Assembly: GCA_026552835.1 (NCBI GenBank)
Contig: JAPMTY010000084.1
Coordinates: forward strand, 1-11,196
DNA from: Candidatus Methanoperedens sp.
GTDB taxonomy: Archaea; Halobacteriota; Methanosarcinia; Methanosarcinales; Methanoperedenaceae
Length of the DNA stretch: 11,196 nt
Reading direction: 5' to 3'
Numbering within the stretch: position 1 is the stretch's first letter; every line of letters begins with the position of its first letter. The notes below the pieces were generated by a model. That model was not told the DNA's origin. It was given only the letters and a program-made list of their open reading frames with translations, and made no database searches. A program made the position numbers and the translations under genes. Shown piece after piece: positions 1 to 6,624 of the stretch.

Positions 1-17
1 ATATGGGCGCTAGTTTC

Positions 18-91
18 GGGCCCGTAGCTTAGACAGGTGGAGCGCTCGGCTGATAACCGAGAGGTCTTGCGTTCAAATCGCAACGGGCCCA
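18..91 (+). tRNA. tRNA-Ile (anticodon GAT)
   Basis: A complete 74-nt cloverleaf folds by eye. The acceptor stem GGGCCCG (18-24) pairs perfectly with CGGGCCC (84-90). The D stem GCTT/GAGC is 27-30 with 40-43. The anticodon stem CTCGG/CCGAG is 45-49 with 57-61, with loop CTGATAA and anticodon GAT at 52-54. The T stem TTGCG/CGCAA is 67-71 with 79-83, with loop TTCAAAT. The discriminator base is A91, and the 3' CCA is not encoded, so it must be added by the CCA-adding enzyme. There is no intron. A T-run at 97-101 is a plausible terminator. The promoter lies outside the window. The anticodon reads AUC and AUU isoleucine codons. Confidence 0.97.
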
Positions 92-96
92 TATCA

Positions 97-101
97 TTTT
101 T
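97..101 (+). terminator. T-run downstream of tRNA-Ile
   Basis: Five consecutive T residues begin 5 nt after the tRNA discriminator base. Archaeal RNA polymerase terminates at short T-runs, so this is a likely end for the tRNA transcript. No hairpin beyond the tRNA itself is seen. Confidence 0.4.
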
Positions 102-224
102 AGTAAAAGTGAGCAAAATACTGTACTCTAACAGACTTTGGATGCTTTCGTAATTAGTGTGACCTACTGACCTAAATTCTCCTTACAAATGATACTTTCA
201 ATCGCGCTTTACATGTTACAAAAA

Positions 225-659
225 TCACTTATAATCTACTATCATTGTATCATTGGAGAAATCGTTACTTCTTCCTCCTTTAATGCTAGCATAGATGTCA
301 TATTGATCCTTTGGAAGGGATGAACCTTTTATAAGAATATAAAAGTTTTTGGAATTTGGAAGCTCTCTACCTATTTCTTGCGTCCAGGAAATGGATGGCT
401 TGAATGTACCTGACGGTTCCCATGAAAGCCCAATGCGTTCATCACTTGCTTGTAGAGTTATTGTCACTTGCTGCGGCTCCTGATATTTACTTTGATAATA
501 AATTGTTGAACCGGACACATCTTTTGTTATAACCATTGTTTTGCTGGCAAAATTCAAATTAACGTTTGTAAAGGAATCAGTAACTGGTTTAAGACATCCA
601 AGCGACGACATTAGTATAACCAGGATAATAAAAATCAGGATTTTGTTTCTCTTTAGCAT
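225..659 (-). CDS. Hypothetical secreted or lipoprotein-like protein
   Basis: A 144-residue protein of unknown function. The N-terminus has a basic start (KRNK) followed by a hydrophobic stretch at about residues 7-20 that ends in Leu-Gly-Cys22, which looks like a signal peptide with a possible lipid-attachment cysteine. The lipobox is not canonical, because position -3 is Ser, so lipidation is uncertain. The remaining ~120 residues are polar and Ser/Thr/Tyr-rich with alternating hydrophobic residues, which suggests an exported beta-rich domain; I recognise no family. The start is supported by AGGAGA about 10 nt upstream. The gene begins 17 nt after the argG stop on the same strand, so it may be transcribed with argG. 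It is visibly richer in A+T than argG, which hints at a recent or fast-evolving gene. It is unlikely to act in arginine synthesis. Confidence 0.72.
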   Translation of the reverse strand: MLKRNKILIFIILVILMSSLGCLKPVTDSFTNVNLNFASKTMVITKDVSGSTIYYQSKYQEPQQVTITLQASDERIGLSWEPSGTFKPSISWTQEIGRELPNSKNFYILIKGSSLPKDQYDIYASIKGGRSNDFSNDTMIVDYK

Positions 660-676
660 AATTTGTTATCTCCTGC

Positions 677-1849
677 TCAACACAACTTCCTGTACATCCT
701 TGCCTGGAACCCGTGGTACTTACAGACCCCTTCAGCATCCTTCTGGTCAATGGTCTTGCTGTCAAACGATGAGAGGTCGGCAGAATACAGAGCGAACTGA
801 GAATCCCTAGCAATCACTTTTGCGCTGCCTTTATAGAGCTTGACCTTCACATTTCCTGTCACTCTTTCCTGCGTCCTGTCAATAAAAGCATTCAAATCCG
901 AATACAGGGGCTCATCCACAAGACCCTTGTACGCAAGTTCGCTCCACGTTTCATCGACAATTGACTTGAACCGCAATTCGTCCCTCGTGAGAACGAGTTT
1001 TTCAAGGTCTTTGTGCGCTGTCAGCAGTATCGTGGCTGCGGGATGTTCATAATTCTCCCTTGCCTTAAGACCCAGCACCCGGTCTTCTATCATATCAGTG
1101 CGCCCGACACCATGGGCGCCGCCGATTTTATTTAATTTTTGAATCAATGTCACACCATCAAGCGTCTCACCGTTTAACGAAACAGGCACGCCGCATTCAA
1201 ACCCGATATCGATAATCTCGGCATCCGGCGCCTTTTCAGGCGACATGGTCCATTCGAATATCTCCTCAGGCGGGATGAAATCGGGTTCTTCAAGCCTTCC
1301 GCCCTCGATGCTTCGGCTCCAGATATTCTCATCAACGCTCCACGGTTTTGATTTCGTGGCAGCCACGGGTATCCCGTGTTCCTTTGCGTATTCCATTTCC
1401 CACTCACGCGTGAGATTCATGTCCCTCATCGGCGCTATGACCTCAAGGTTTGTGCTTCGAAAAACAGCCTCGAACCTCAATTGGTCGTTGCCCTTGCCCG
1501 TGCAGCCGTGCGCAAGAGCTTGAGCCTTCTCCTTTTTTGCTATTTCCACGACTTTCTTCGCGATGAGAGGACGGGCAATCGATGTGCCCAGGACATACCC
1601 TTCATAGCTGCCGTTTGCCTTGATAAGAGGAAAGATATAATCTTTGACGAACTCTTCTTTTGCGTCTATTGTGTAATGTTTCTGGCTTATTTTTTTGGCT
1701 TTTTTCTCTGCCTGCTCGATTTCCTTTGCCGGCTGCCCGACATCGACTGTAATCGTTATTGCATAATCGCAACCGTAATGTTCTTTTAACAGGGGTATGC
1801 ACACAGAGGTGTCAAGCCCGCCTGAATACGCAAGTGCTACTTTTTTCAT
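677..1849 (-). CDS. argG: Argininosuccinate synthase
   Basis: Condenses citrulline and aspartate with ATP, via a citrullyl-AMP intermediate, to argininosuccinate; this is the penultimate step of arginine biosynthesis in the cytoplasm. The 390-residue length is normal for the family. The N-type ATP pyrophosphatase loop SGGLDTS is at residues 9-15. The conserved block [15 protein letters not shown] (113-127) contributes to ATP, citrulline and aspartate binding, and a PWSVDENIW block follows near the middle. The start Met immediately precedes the typical [10 protein letters not shown] beginning. No convincing Shine-Dalgarno is seen, and a TATA-like TATTAAT lies 25-31 nt upstream, which fits a nearly leaderless mRNA. 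The gene is intact, with no frameshift. A small exported-protein gene follows after 17 nt; no other arginine gene is in view. Confidence 0.97.
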   Translation of the reverse strand: MKKVALAYSGGLDTSVCIPLLKEHYGCDYAITITVDVGQPAKEIEQAEKKAKKISQKHYTIDAKEEFVKDYIFPLIKANGSYEGYVLGTSIARPLIAKKVVEIAKKEKAQALAHGCTGKGNDQLRFEAVFRSTNLEVIAPMRDMNLTREWEMEYAKEHGIPVAATKSKPWSVDENIWSRSIEGGRLEEPDFIPPEEIFEWTMSPEKAPDAEIIDIGFECGVPVSLNGETLDGVTLIQKLNKIGGAHGVGRTDMIEDRVLGLKARENYEHPAATILLTAHKDLEKLVLTRDELRFKSIVDETWSELAYKGLVDEPLYSDLNAFIDRTQERVTGNVKVKLYKGSAKVIARDSQFALYSADLSSFDSKTIDQKDAEGVCKYHGFQARMYRKLC

Positions 1850-1873
1850 CGTCTCGCTTTATAGTGGCGAAAG

Positions 1874-1888
1874 ATTAATAGTTTTTGT
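1874..1888 (-). promoter_or_regulatory. Possible argG promoter (TATA-like)
   Basis: On the minus strand an A-rich element (ACAAAAAC) precedes TATTAAT, the latter at 1874-1880. Initiation about 25 nt downstream would fall almost at the argG ATG (1849), consistent with the lack of a Shine-Dalgarno. This is judged by eye from the general archaeal BRE/TATA pattern and is weak. Confidence 0.3.
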
Positions 1889-1920
1889 CATGGTTTTTGG
1901 ACTTTATTTTTTGACTGGAA

Positions 1921-1989
1921 AACCACAGAGAGTGCAGAGGACACAGAGAAAAGCATCAACTTTCTGCGCTCTCTGTGTCCTCCGTGGTT
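1921..1989. repeat. Imperfect inverted repeat of CCACAGAG/GACACAGAGA type
   Basis: The outer arms AACCACAGA (1921-1929) and its complement TCCGTGGTT (1981-1989) match except at one position. The inner arms GGACACAGAGA (1939-1949) and TCTCTGTGTCC (1970-1980) are an exact 11-bp match with a 20-nt loop. A 9-nt segment (GAGTGCAGA) on the left arm has no partner, so the structure is a bulged hairpin. It lies in the divergent argG/deaminase intergenic region. Elements of this composition are scattered in many archaeal and bacterial genomes, and their function is unknown. A short open frame read across the element is a by-product of the repeat. Confidence 0.8.
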
Positions 1990-2026
1990 GATTATCCTTG
2001 CCGGACTCATTTATCATGTCATTTTA

Positions 2027-2041
2027 GAAAACTTATTCTAT
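2027..2041 (+). promoter_or_regulatory. Probable promoter of the deaminase gene
   Basis: GAAAAC (2028-2033 region) followed by TTATTCTAT (2033-2041) resembles a BRE plus TATA box. Its distance to the ATG at 2064 places initiation at or just before the start codon. No Shine-Dalgarno precedes the ATG, so a leaderless transcript is likely. Confidence 0.4.
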
Positions 2042-2063
2042 ACCGCCAGCCAACATACATTCC

Positions 2064-3329
2064 ATGGCAGACCTGATAATCAGAGGCGGTCGCGTGCTCA
2101 CTATGGACGGCGCGGTTATCGATAATGGAGTGGTGGTCGTAGATAACGGTTTAATAATTTTTGTAGGCAAAACCACCAACGAAAAAGCCGATAAAACGAT
2201 TGACGCAAAAGGCTGTGTCGTTATGCCGGGTCTCATCAATGCCCATACGCATCTCCCCATGACCCTTTTCCGCGGATTTGCAGACGACCTTCCCTACGAT
2301 GAATGGACAAAAAAAATCCAGCCGGCTGAAATGAAACTCACCACCGCTGACATCAGGGCAGGCGCGTATCTCGGCGTGCTTGAGATGATAAAAACAGGAA
2401 CCACCGCTTTTGCTGATATGTATTTCCATATGGATGAAGTGGCAGATGTCGTAGAAGAAACCGGTATGCGGGCTGCGCTCGGATACGGGATGATTGAAGG
2501 ATTGAACGAGGATTCAGATACTAAACTTAAAAACAGGGCGGAATTTGCGCAGAAATGGAACGGCGCGGCAAATGGCAGGATTACAACCATGTATGCGCCG
2601 CATTCTGCAGCCTCATGTTCAAAGGAATTCCTGGAAAGAGTGAAGGAACTTGCTGTACGGGATAATTTGAGGATTCATATCCATGTGCTTGAAACAGAAA
2701 GCGAACTCAAGTTAATGAAAAAGCGGTACGGGATGTGCTCCATTAATATCTTAAACAGTATCGGGCTCCTGGGGCCGGGCGTTCTTGCCGCGCATTGCGT
2801 CTGGCTATCCGATGACGATATTAATATCCTGAAAACCAAAAATGTCAATGTTGTCCACTGCCCCGCAAGTAACATGGCTCTTGGCGCCGGGACTGCGCCC
2901 GTTCCGAAAATGCTTGAGCGAGGTATTAACGTGGCACTCGGGACAGACGGCGCAGCATCAAGCGGAAGCCTTGATATGTGGAAAGAGATGAGGACGGCTT
3001 TGCTGTTGCATAAGCTCAAAGACCCGCAAGTGTTACCTGCATCAAAAGTGCTTGAGATGGCGACGGTGAACGGCGCGCGGGCACTGAGCATAAATGCCGG
3101 GGTGCTGAAGCCCGGATGCCTGGCTGACATTATTATTGTGGAGCTTGAAAAACTTGACTTTACATCTTCGAACCTGGCTTCGGCTCTTATTCATGGCACC
3201 TGCGGGTGTAATGTAAAAACTACCATAGTCGGTGGACGAATACTGATGGAAAATTACCAGGTAACAACGCTTGATGAGGAAAGAATACTGGAAGCTTCAA
3301 GGAATGCTATGTTAAATATAACAAAGTAA
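2064..3329 (+). CDS. dadD: 5'-deoxyadenosine / MTA / S-adenosylhomocysteine deaminase
   Basis: A 421-residue amidohydrolase-superfamily enzyme of the MTA/SAH deaminase family, typified by MJ1541 of Methanocaldococcus jannaschii. Members deaminate the adenine ring of 5'-deoxyadenosine, methylthioadenosine and S-adenosylhomocysteine, so they recycle by-products of SAM and radical-SAM chemistry. The N-terminal beta-sandwich strands (LIIRGGRVLTMDG) lead into the barrel. Metal and catalytic residues are visible: His61 and His63 in NAHTHLPM, His207 and Glu210 in IHIHVLETESE, His244 in AAHCVWLSD, and Asp295 in LGTDGAASSGS. Length and ends are normal. The start at the MADLIIRGG motif is natural; no Shine-Dalgarno is seen, suggesting a leaderless mRNA. 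trpS follows 96 nt later with its own TATA-like element. Exact substrate preference (5'-dAdo, MTA or SAH) cannot be read from sequence. Confidence 0.9.
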   Translation: MADLIIRGGRVLTMDGAVIDNGVVVVDNGLIIFVGKTTNEKADKTIDAKGCVVMPGLINAHTHLPMTLFRGFADDLPYDEWTKKIQPAEMKLTTADIRAGAYLGVLEMIKTGTTAFADMYFHMDEVADVVEETGMRAALGYGMIEGLNEDSDTKLKNRAEFAQKWNGAANGRITTMYAPHSAASCSKEFLERVKELAVRDNLRIHIHVLETESELKLMKKRYGMCSINILNSIGLLGPGVLAAHCVWLSDDDINILKTKNVNVVHCPASNMALGAGTAPVPKMLERGINVALGTDGAASSGSLDMWKEMRTALLLHKLKDPQVLPASKVLEMATVNGARALSINAGVLKPGCLADIIIVELEKLDFTSSNLASALIHGTCGCNVKTTIVGGRILMENYQVTTLDEERILEASRNAMLNITK

Positions 3330-3394
3330 TATTTCTTTGATTGGTGAGGAACAATTTCTACTTTTATTACACCTGTATAACAATAACAATAACA

Positions 3395-3404
3395 TTTACA
3401 TATC
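3395..3404 (+). promoter_or_regulatory. Possible trpS promoter (TATA-like)
   Basis: TTTACATATC lies in an A+T-rich leader, 22-31 nt upstream of the trpS ATG at 3426. Initiation at the expected distance would give a leaderless or very short leader. A G-run (3420-3423) sits too close to the ATG to act well as a Shine-Dalgarno. Confidence 0.35.
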
Positions 3405-3425
3405 TATACACCGAGAATAGGGGCA

Positions 3426-4721
3426 ATGACAACACTCGACCCATGGGGCGCAGTCAAAATCGATAATTATTCGAAACTGTTCGATGAGTTCGGGATATCA
3501 AAATTTGACGACCTCCTCTCAAGAATTTCCAACCCGCACAGGTACATGCGCCGCCATGTTATTTTCGGGCACAGGAGTTATGAATCCGTCCTTAGCGCCA
3601 TGCTTGCCGGAAAGCCGTTTGCGGCAATGAGTGGCTTCATGCCTTCCGGTCGTGCCCATCTCGGTCATAAGATGGTGATGGAGGAGATTATCTGGCATCA
3701 GCAGCAGGGCGGGGATGCGTTTCTTGCTATCGCTGATATGGAGGCGCATGCTGTCCGGGGAAAAAGCTGGAAGGAATGCAGGGAACTTGGTATAAACGAG
3801 TATATTCTCAGCGCTATTGCTCTTGGTTTTGAACCGGGTGAGCGCGGTCATATCTATTTCCAGTCAAAATCCGCCAACGTAAAAGACCTTTCTTTTGAGC
3901 TTGGCATAAAAGCTAATTTTTCTGAGATGTCCGCCATATATGGCTTCAGCGGTGAGACAAACATAGCGCACATGGTTAGCGCAGTAACGCAGAGTGCGGA
4001 CATACTGCAGCCCCAGCTTGCGGAGTTCGGCGGCCCGAAACCCGTTGTGATTCCCGTAGGTGCAGACCAGGACCCGCATATCAGGCTGACGCGGGGGCTT
4101 GCTTACAAAGTAAATATGTTCATAGTTGAGGAGAGAAAAAGCGCAGACAAGGAATTTATAAGCGTGCGCGGCAAAGCTGCCCCGGTAAATGCCCTTTCTG
4201 AAATCGCAAAACTCACAGGCGGCAAGCTTTACGAAGAGCATGTGGATGTTTTCAAGCACACTCTGGAAGAGGTAGAAAACATTGCCAGGCAAGTTGAATT
4301 AAAATACGGCGGTTATGCCTTCATGCCTCCCGCCTCCACATATCACAAGTTCATGACAGGCTTGCAGGGCGGCAAGATGTCAAGCAGCATCCCGGAAAGC
4401 TACATTGCACTTACGGAAAAACCCGAAGACGGAGCAAAAAAAGTGATGCGCGCAAAAACAGGCGGCAGGGTGACGCTTGATGAGCAAAAGAAACTGGGGG
4501 GCGAGCCAGACAAATGTACAGTGTACGAATTACTTCTTTACCACCTTGTCGAAGATGATAACGAGCTTCTTGAAATCTATAAGGACTGCGTGGGAGGCAC
4601 GCGCGTGTGCGGCAACTGCAAAAAACATGCTGCTGAGCTTATGCGCGATTTCCTGAAGGAGCATCAGGAAAAAAGGGAGCTTGCAAGAGAGAGGCTGGCC
4701 GAGTTCGGGCTTCAAAAATAG
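3426..4721 (+). CDS. trpS: Tryptophanyl-tRNA synthetase (archaeal type)
   Basis: Class I aminoacyl-tRNA synthetase that charges tRNA-Trp with tryptophan using ATP. It has 431 residues, the size of archaeal/eukaryal TrpRS. The start gives the typical LDPWG beginning. The HIGH signature appears as PSGRAHLGH (His78-Leu-Gly-His81) and the KMSKS signature as KMSSS (317-321). [12 protein letters not shown] (212-223) belongs to the active site. A CxxC (Cys395, Cys398) lies in the C-terminal helical, anticodon-binding part. The gene ends in TAG. The last codons (from about 4703) resemble the ligase-derived sequence that continues downstream, so the extreme C-terminus (EFGLQK) may have been re-made by a rearrangement; catalytic parts are unaffected. 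It converges on the 4789-5421 gene, whose stop lies 67 nt away. Confidence 0.97.
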   Translation: MTTLDPWGAVKIDNYSKLFDEFGISKFDDLLSRISNPHRYMRRHVIFGHRSYESVLSAMLAGKPFAAMSGFMPSGRAHLGHKMVMEEIIWHQQQGGDAFLAIADMEAHAVRGKSWKECRELGINEYILSAIALGFEPGERGHIYFQSKSANVKDLSFELGIKANFSEMSAIYGFSGETNIAHMVSAVTQSADILQPQLAEFGGPKPVVIPVGADQDPHIRLTRGLAYKVNMFIVEERKSADKEFISVRGKAAPVNALSEIAKLTGGKLYEEHVDVFKHTLEEVENIARQVELKYGGYAFMPPASTYHKFMTGLQGGKMSSSIPESYIALTEKPEDGAKKVMRAKTGGRVTLDEQKKLGGEPDKCTVYELLLYHLVEDDNELLEIYKDCVGGTRVCGNCKKHAAELMRDFLKEHQEKRELARERLAEFGLQK

Positions 4722-4807
4722 CATCCGTACCCACTAATATCAGTTAGTCCTCAAATTCCTTTACGGTATCAAATTTTTCAACTAAAGTTTATGTAGATTT
4801 TGGTAAT
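4703..4807 (-). pseudogene. Decayed fragment of the RNA ligase gene
   Basis: Bases 4721-4770 match 5573-5622, inside the intact ligase gene, at 42 of 50 positions without a gap (hand count), including a 17-nt exact block. On the minus strand the fragment translates as [16 protein letters not shown] against ligase residues 335-351 DTVKEFEEYLKLVGVDA, in frame, with one stop codon. Weaker similarity extends to about 4703, inside the trpS 3' end (GTTC-GGCT then TCAAAAA), and to about 4807 (TGTA..TTTT.GG.AAT). The fragment has the same orientation as the intact ligase. It is a non-functional remnant, and its frame is continuous with the end of the gene at 4789-5421. The outer limits are approximate. 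Confidence 0.8.
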
Positions 4808-5421
4808 GTCGGGTATGGATCAGGATGCCTTACTACAAAATAAGAACCTGTAAAAATATTACTATCCATATATCCATTTTTTGAACAGATTGCCCTGATA
4901 GTAGTAGGATAAATAATTCGTATTGGACTGGAATAAACTTTACTGTGATTGTCTATTATGGAATTATCGAGAGTATAGTAAATTGTTGAACCTTCTTCAC
5001 AAGATAAATTAACATCTTGCGCATATTCATATTCCTTAGGTTTAGGCGATGCAGTTGGAGGTAATAATTGGTGGGTAACTGTATAAATAAAAGATTTAAC
5101 TGTTGATGTTTTTCCTGCTTTTGCACAAATTGCTTTTAAAATAGTAGTTGTGTCTGTAGAAACGGGTATTGGAGTTCCCGTAAAAAATGTTTTGGTTATA
5201 TCTGGTGTATCCCCATTAATTGTATAATAGATATCTGCATCAGAAGGAAGGCAAGATAAATTCACTGATTGTGCGCTTGAGTAGTTACCCGGACTTAGAC
5301 TGGCTGCAGGTGGATATAATTCAGATGCTTCCGGTCTTATAAAAACATTAAACGAAATTAAAAGAACACTTACAATCAACACAATTGCAACTGCAATTAT
5401 TATCCAGAGATATGATTTCAT
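4789..5421 (-). CDS. Membrane-anchored protein with two chitobiase-C-terminal-like repeats
   Basis: A 210-residue protein. Residues 4-27 form one strongly hydrophobic segment (signal anchor or uncleaved signal peptide) with the rest probably outside the cell. Two repeats of about 77 residues follow (about 37-115 and 121-197). Both start PP.AS..P..Y..AQ.VNLSC, continue with IYYT, and end with .AIC.K.G before a final strand. This pattern fits the CHB_HEX_C_1 (chitobiase/beta-hexosaminidase C-terminal) fold, an Ig-like accessory module usually found in surface proteins. Each repeat holds two cysteines (57/99 and 141/179), possibly disulfides. No enzyme domain is present. There is no clear Shine-Dalgarno. 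The gene is visibly A+T-rich, lies 36 nt after the ligase stop, and its TAA lies inside the ligase remnant. Surface role inferred; partner unknown. Confidence 0.78.
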   Translation of the reverse strand: MKSYLWIIIAVAIVLIVSVLLISFNVFIRPEASELYPPAASLSPGNYSSAQSVNLSCLPSDADIYYTINGDTPDITKTFFTGTPIPVSTDTTTILKAICAKAGKTSTVKSFIYTVTHQLLPPTASPKPKEYEYAQDVNLSCEEGSTIYYTLDNSIIDNHSKVYSSPIRIIYPTTIRAICSKNGYMDSNIFTGSYFVVRHPDPYPTLPKST

Positions 5422-5457
5422 AATCCGATATAATTCATGAAAGGTAATAAACCCCCA

Positions 5458-6624
5458 TCAACTCCACAACTGACCGCCCAGTATCGCTTCAGTCCTGTCG
5501 TTGGTGCTCTGGTGCATTTTCCTGATTCTTACGAAGTATTCATTACCTGTCTGTTCCGGCTCCTCAAAAACAGCATCTACACCCACTAATTTTAGGTATT
5601 CCTCAAATTCCTTTACCGTATCCAGGCTCTTCACCCTTATCTGTACGTTTTCGGCAATACGTTCACCATCTTTTTTCTTCTTTATTGTTTTTATCATGGG
5701 CAAAAGAAGACTTTCCCCGAGCTGCCTGCACCTTTTTTCCACGCTCTCCTCATCCTCGTCCCATTCAACCGACTGGAAGGCTTCCCTGCACACTCTTCCG
5801 AAGAAAAAATCCCGCCCGAAATCATTGTAGAATTCAAAAGCGTATCTCAAGTCTGCACAATTACTCTCTGAACTTGTGTATTTCATCGGAGGTACGACCA
5901 TTTGCGGGTCTTTGATAACCACCCCTTCATGCTGTGAGCCGCCCAAATCCTTGATAATCCGCGTGATCTCAGAATGCGTTTCCCCGATTTCAAACTCCCC
6001 GAAAAGCCTGACCGATTTTATACCGTACTTATCCACAAGCGCCCGCCGTTCCATAACAGACAGGGGTTTCCCTGTTATCTTTTCTCTTATGTCAAAAACA
6101 AAAAAATCAAGGGATTCGATATCATAAAACGTTTTTGGAACGTAGGGGCTGTCCGGGCCTACCATTTCCCCGCACAGCACAAGGTCGGGATGGTCGTTGA
6201 AAAAATCATATCCGATGAGGTCAATTGCTTTTTCGGTTGTATAAGGACAGATAAAACCTCCGCGCGTGAGAGCAACGAGCGCATCGCCTATTAATGCCAC
6301 CCTGACATTGTAGCCGTTCATCTTCTCCTCCACTGCCACTTTCCTGCAAGAAGAGAAATGCTTTTGCAGTGCAGGAGACAGCATCAATGTCCGCGAAATC
6401 TTGGGAAACCCGCGCACTATATCAAACGGTTCGGTAAATACAGATGTGCCTCCTTCAATTGAGGAAACAGGTTTATCGAACCTGAATAATTCTTTCTTTC
6501 CCCATACATACTGTATCGTCTTTCTTTTCAGTGCGCCTGTTATCCTGTGTTCGGGAATATCCAGCAGTTCGGATACTTTTCCTATATCCAGTTTATTTGC
6601 AAATTGTGAGACATCCCGTCTCAT
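5458..6624 (-). CDS. ATP-dependent RNA ligase, Pab1020 (Rnl3) family
   Basis: A 388-residue nucleotidyltransferase of the archaeal homodimeric RNA ligase family (Pab1020, MthRnl). These enzymes join 5'-phosphate and 3'-OH RNA ends, often circularising RNA, through lysyl-AMP and RNA-adenylate intermediates. Visible motifs: nucleotidyl lysine Lys101 in EEKMNGYNVR (motif I), TRGG (120-123), CGEMVG around Glu153 (motif III), FFVFDIR (174-180, IIIa), HEGVVIKDP with Glu233 and Lys238 (motif IV), and PPMKYT with Lys248 (motif V). The C-terminal ~140 residues are the family-specific, helix-rich dimerisation region. Length is normal and all core motifs are present. The ATG overlaps the preceding CBS gene stop as ATGA, implying translational coupling. 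It ends the probable six-gene operon. A decayed copy of codons for about residues 323-358 lies at 4703-4807. The cellular substrate is unknown. Confidence 0.93.
   Translation of the reverse strand: MRRDVSQFANKLDIGKVSELLDIPEHRITGALKRKTIQYVWGKKELFRFDKPVSSIEGGTSVFTEPFDIVRGFPKISRTLMLSPALQKHFSSCRKVAVEEKMNGYNVRVALIGDALVALTRGGFICPYTTEKAIDLIGYDFFNDHPDLVLCGEMVGPDSPYVPKTFYDIESLDFFVFDIREKITGKPLSVMERRALVDKYGIKSVRLFGEFEIGETHSEITRIIKDLGGSQHEGVVIKDPQMVVPPMKYTSSESNCADLRYAFEFYNDFGRDFFFGRVCREAFQSVEWDEDEESVEKRCRQLGESLLLPMIKTIKKKKDGERIAENVQIRVKSLDTVKEFEEYLKLVGVDAVFEEPEQTGNEYFVRIRKMHQSTNDRTEAILGGQLWS

Noticed and set aside
589..813. Minus-strand open frame across the argG end and the hypothetical gene start
   Set aside because: It is in another frame within argG and the following gene, both of which have better starts and recognisable features.
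1797..1991. Short open frame reading through the inverted repeat (KPQRVQRTQRK)
   Set aside because: The peptide is the translation of the CCACAGAG/GACACAGAGA repeat and overlaps the argG start; spurious ORFs of this type are common wherever the repeat occurs.
5458..6624. DNA ligase or mRNA capping enzyme
   Set aside because: Motif set and spacing (EEKMNGYNVR, HEGVVIKDP, PPMKYT) and the helix-rich C-terminal region fit the Pab1020 RNA ligase family, with no OB-fold or BRCT region recognisable.
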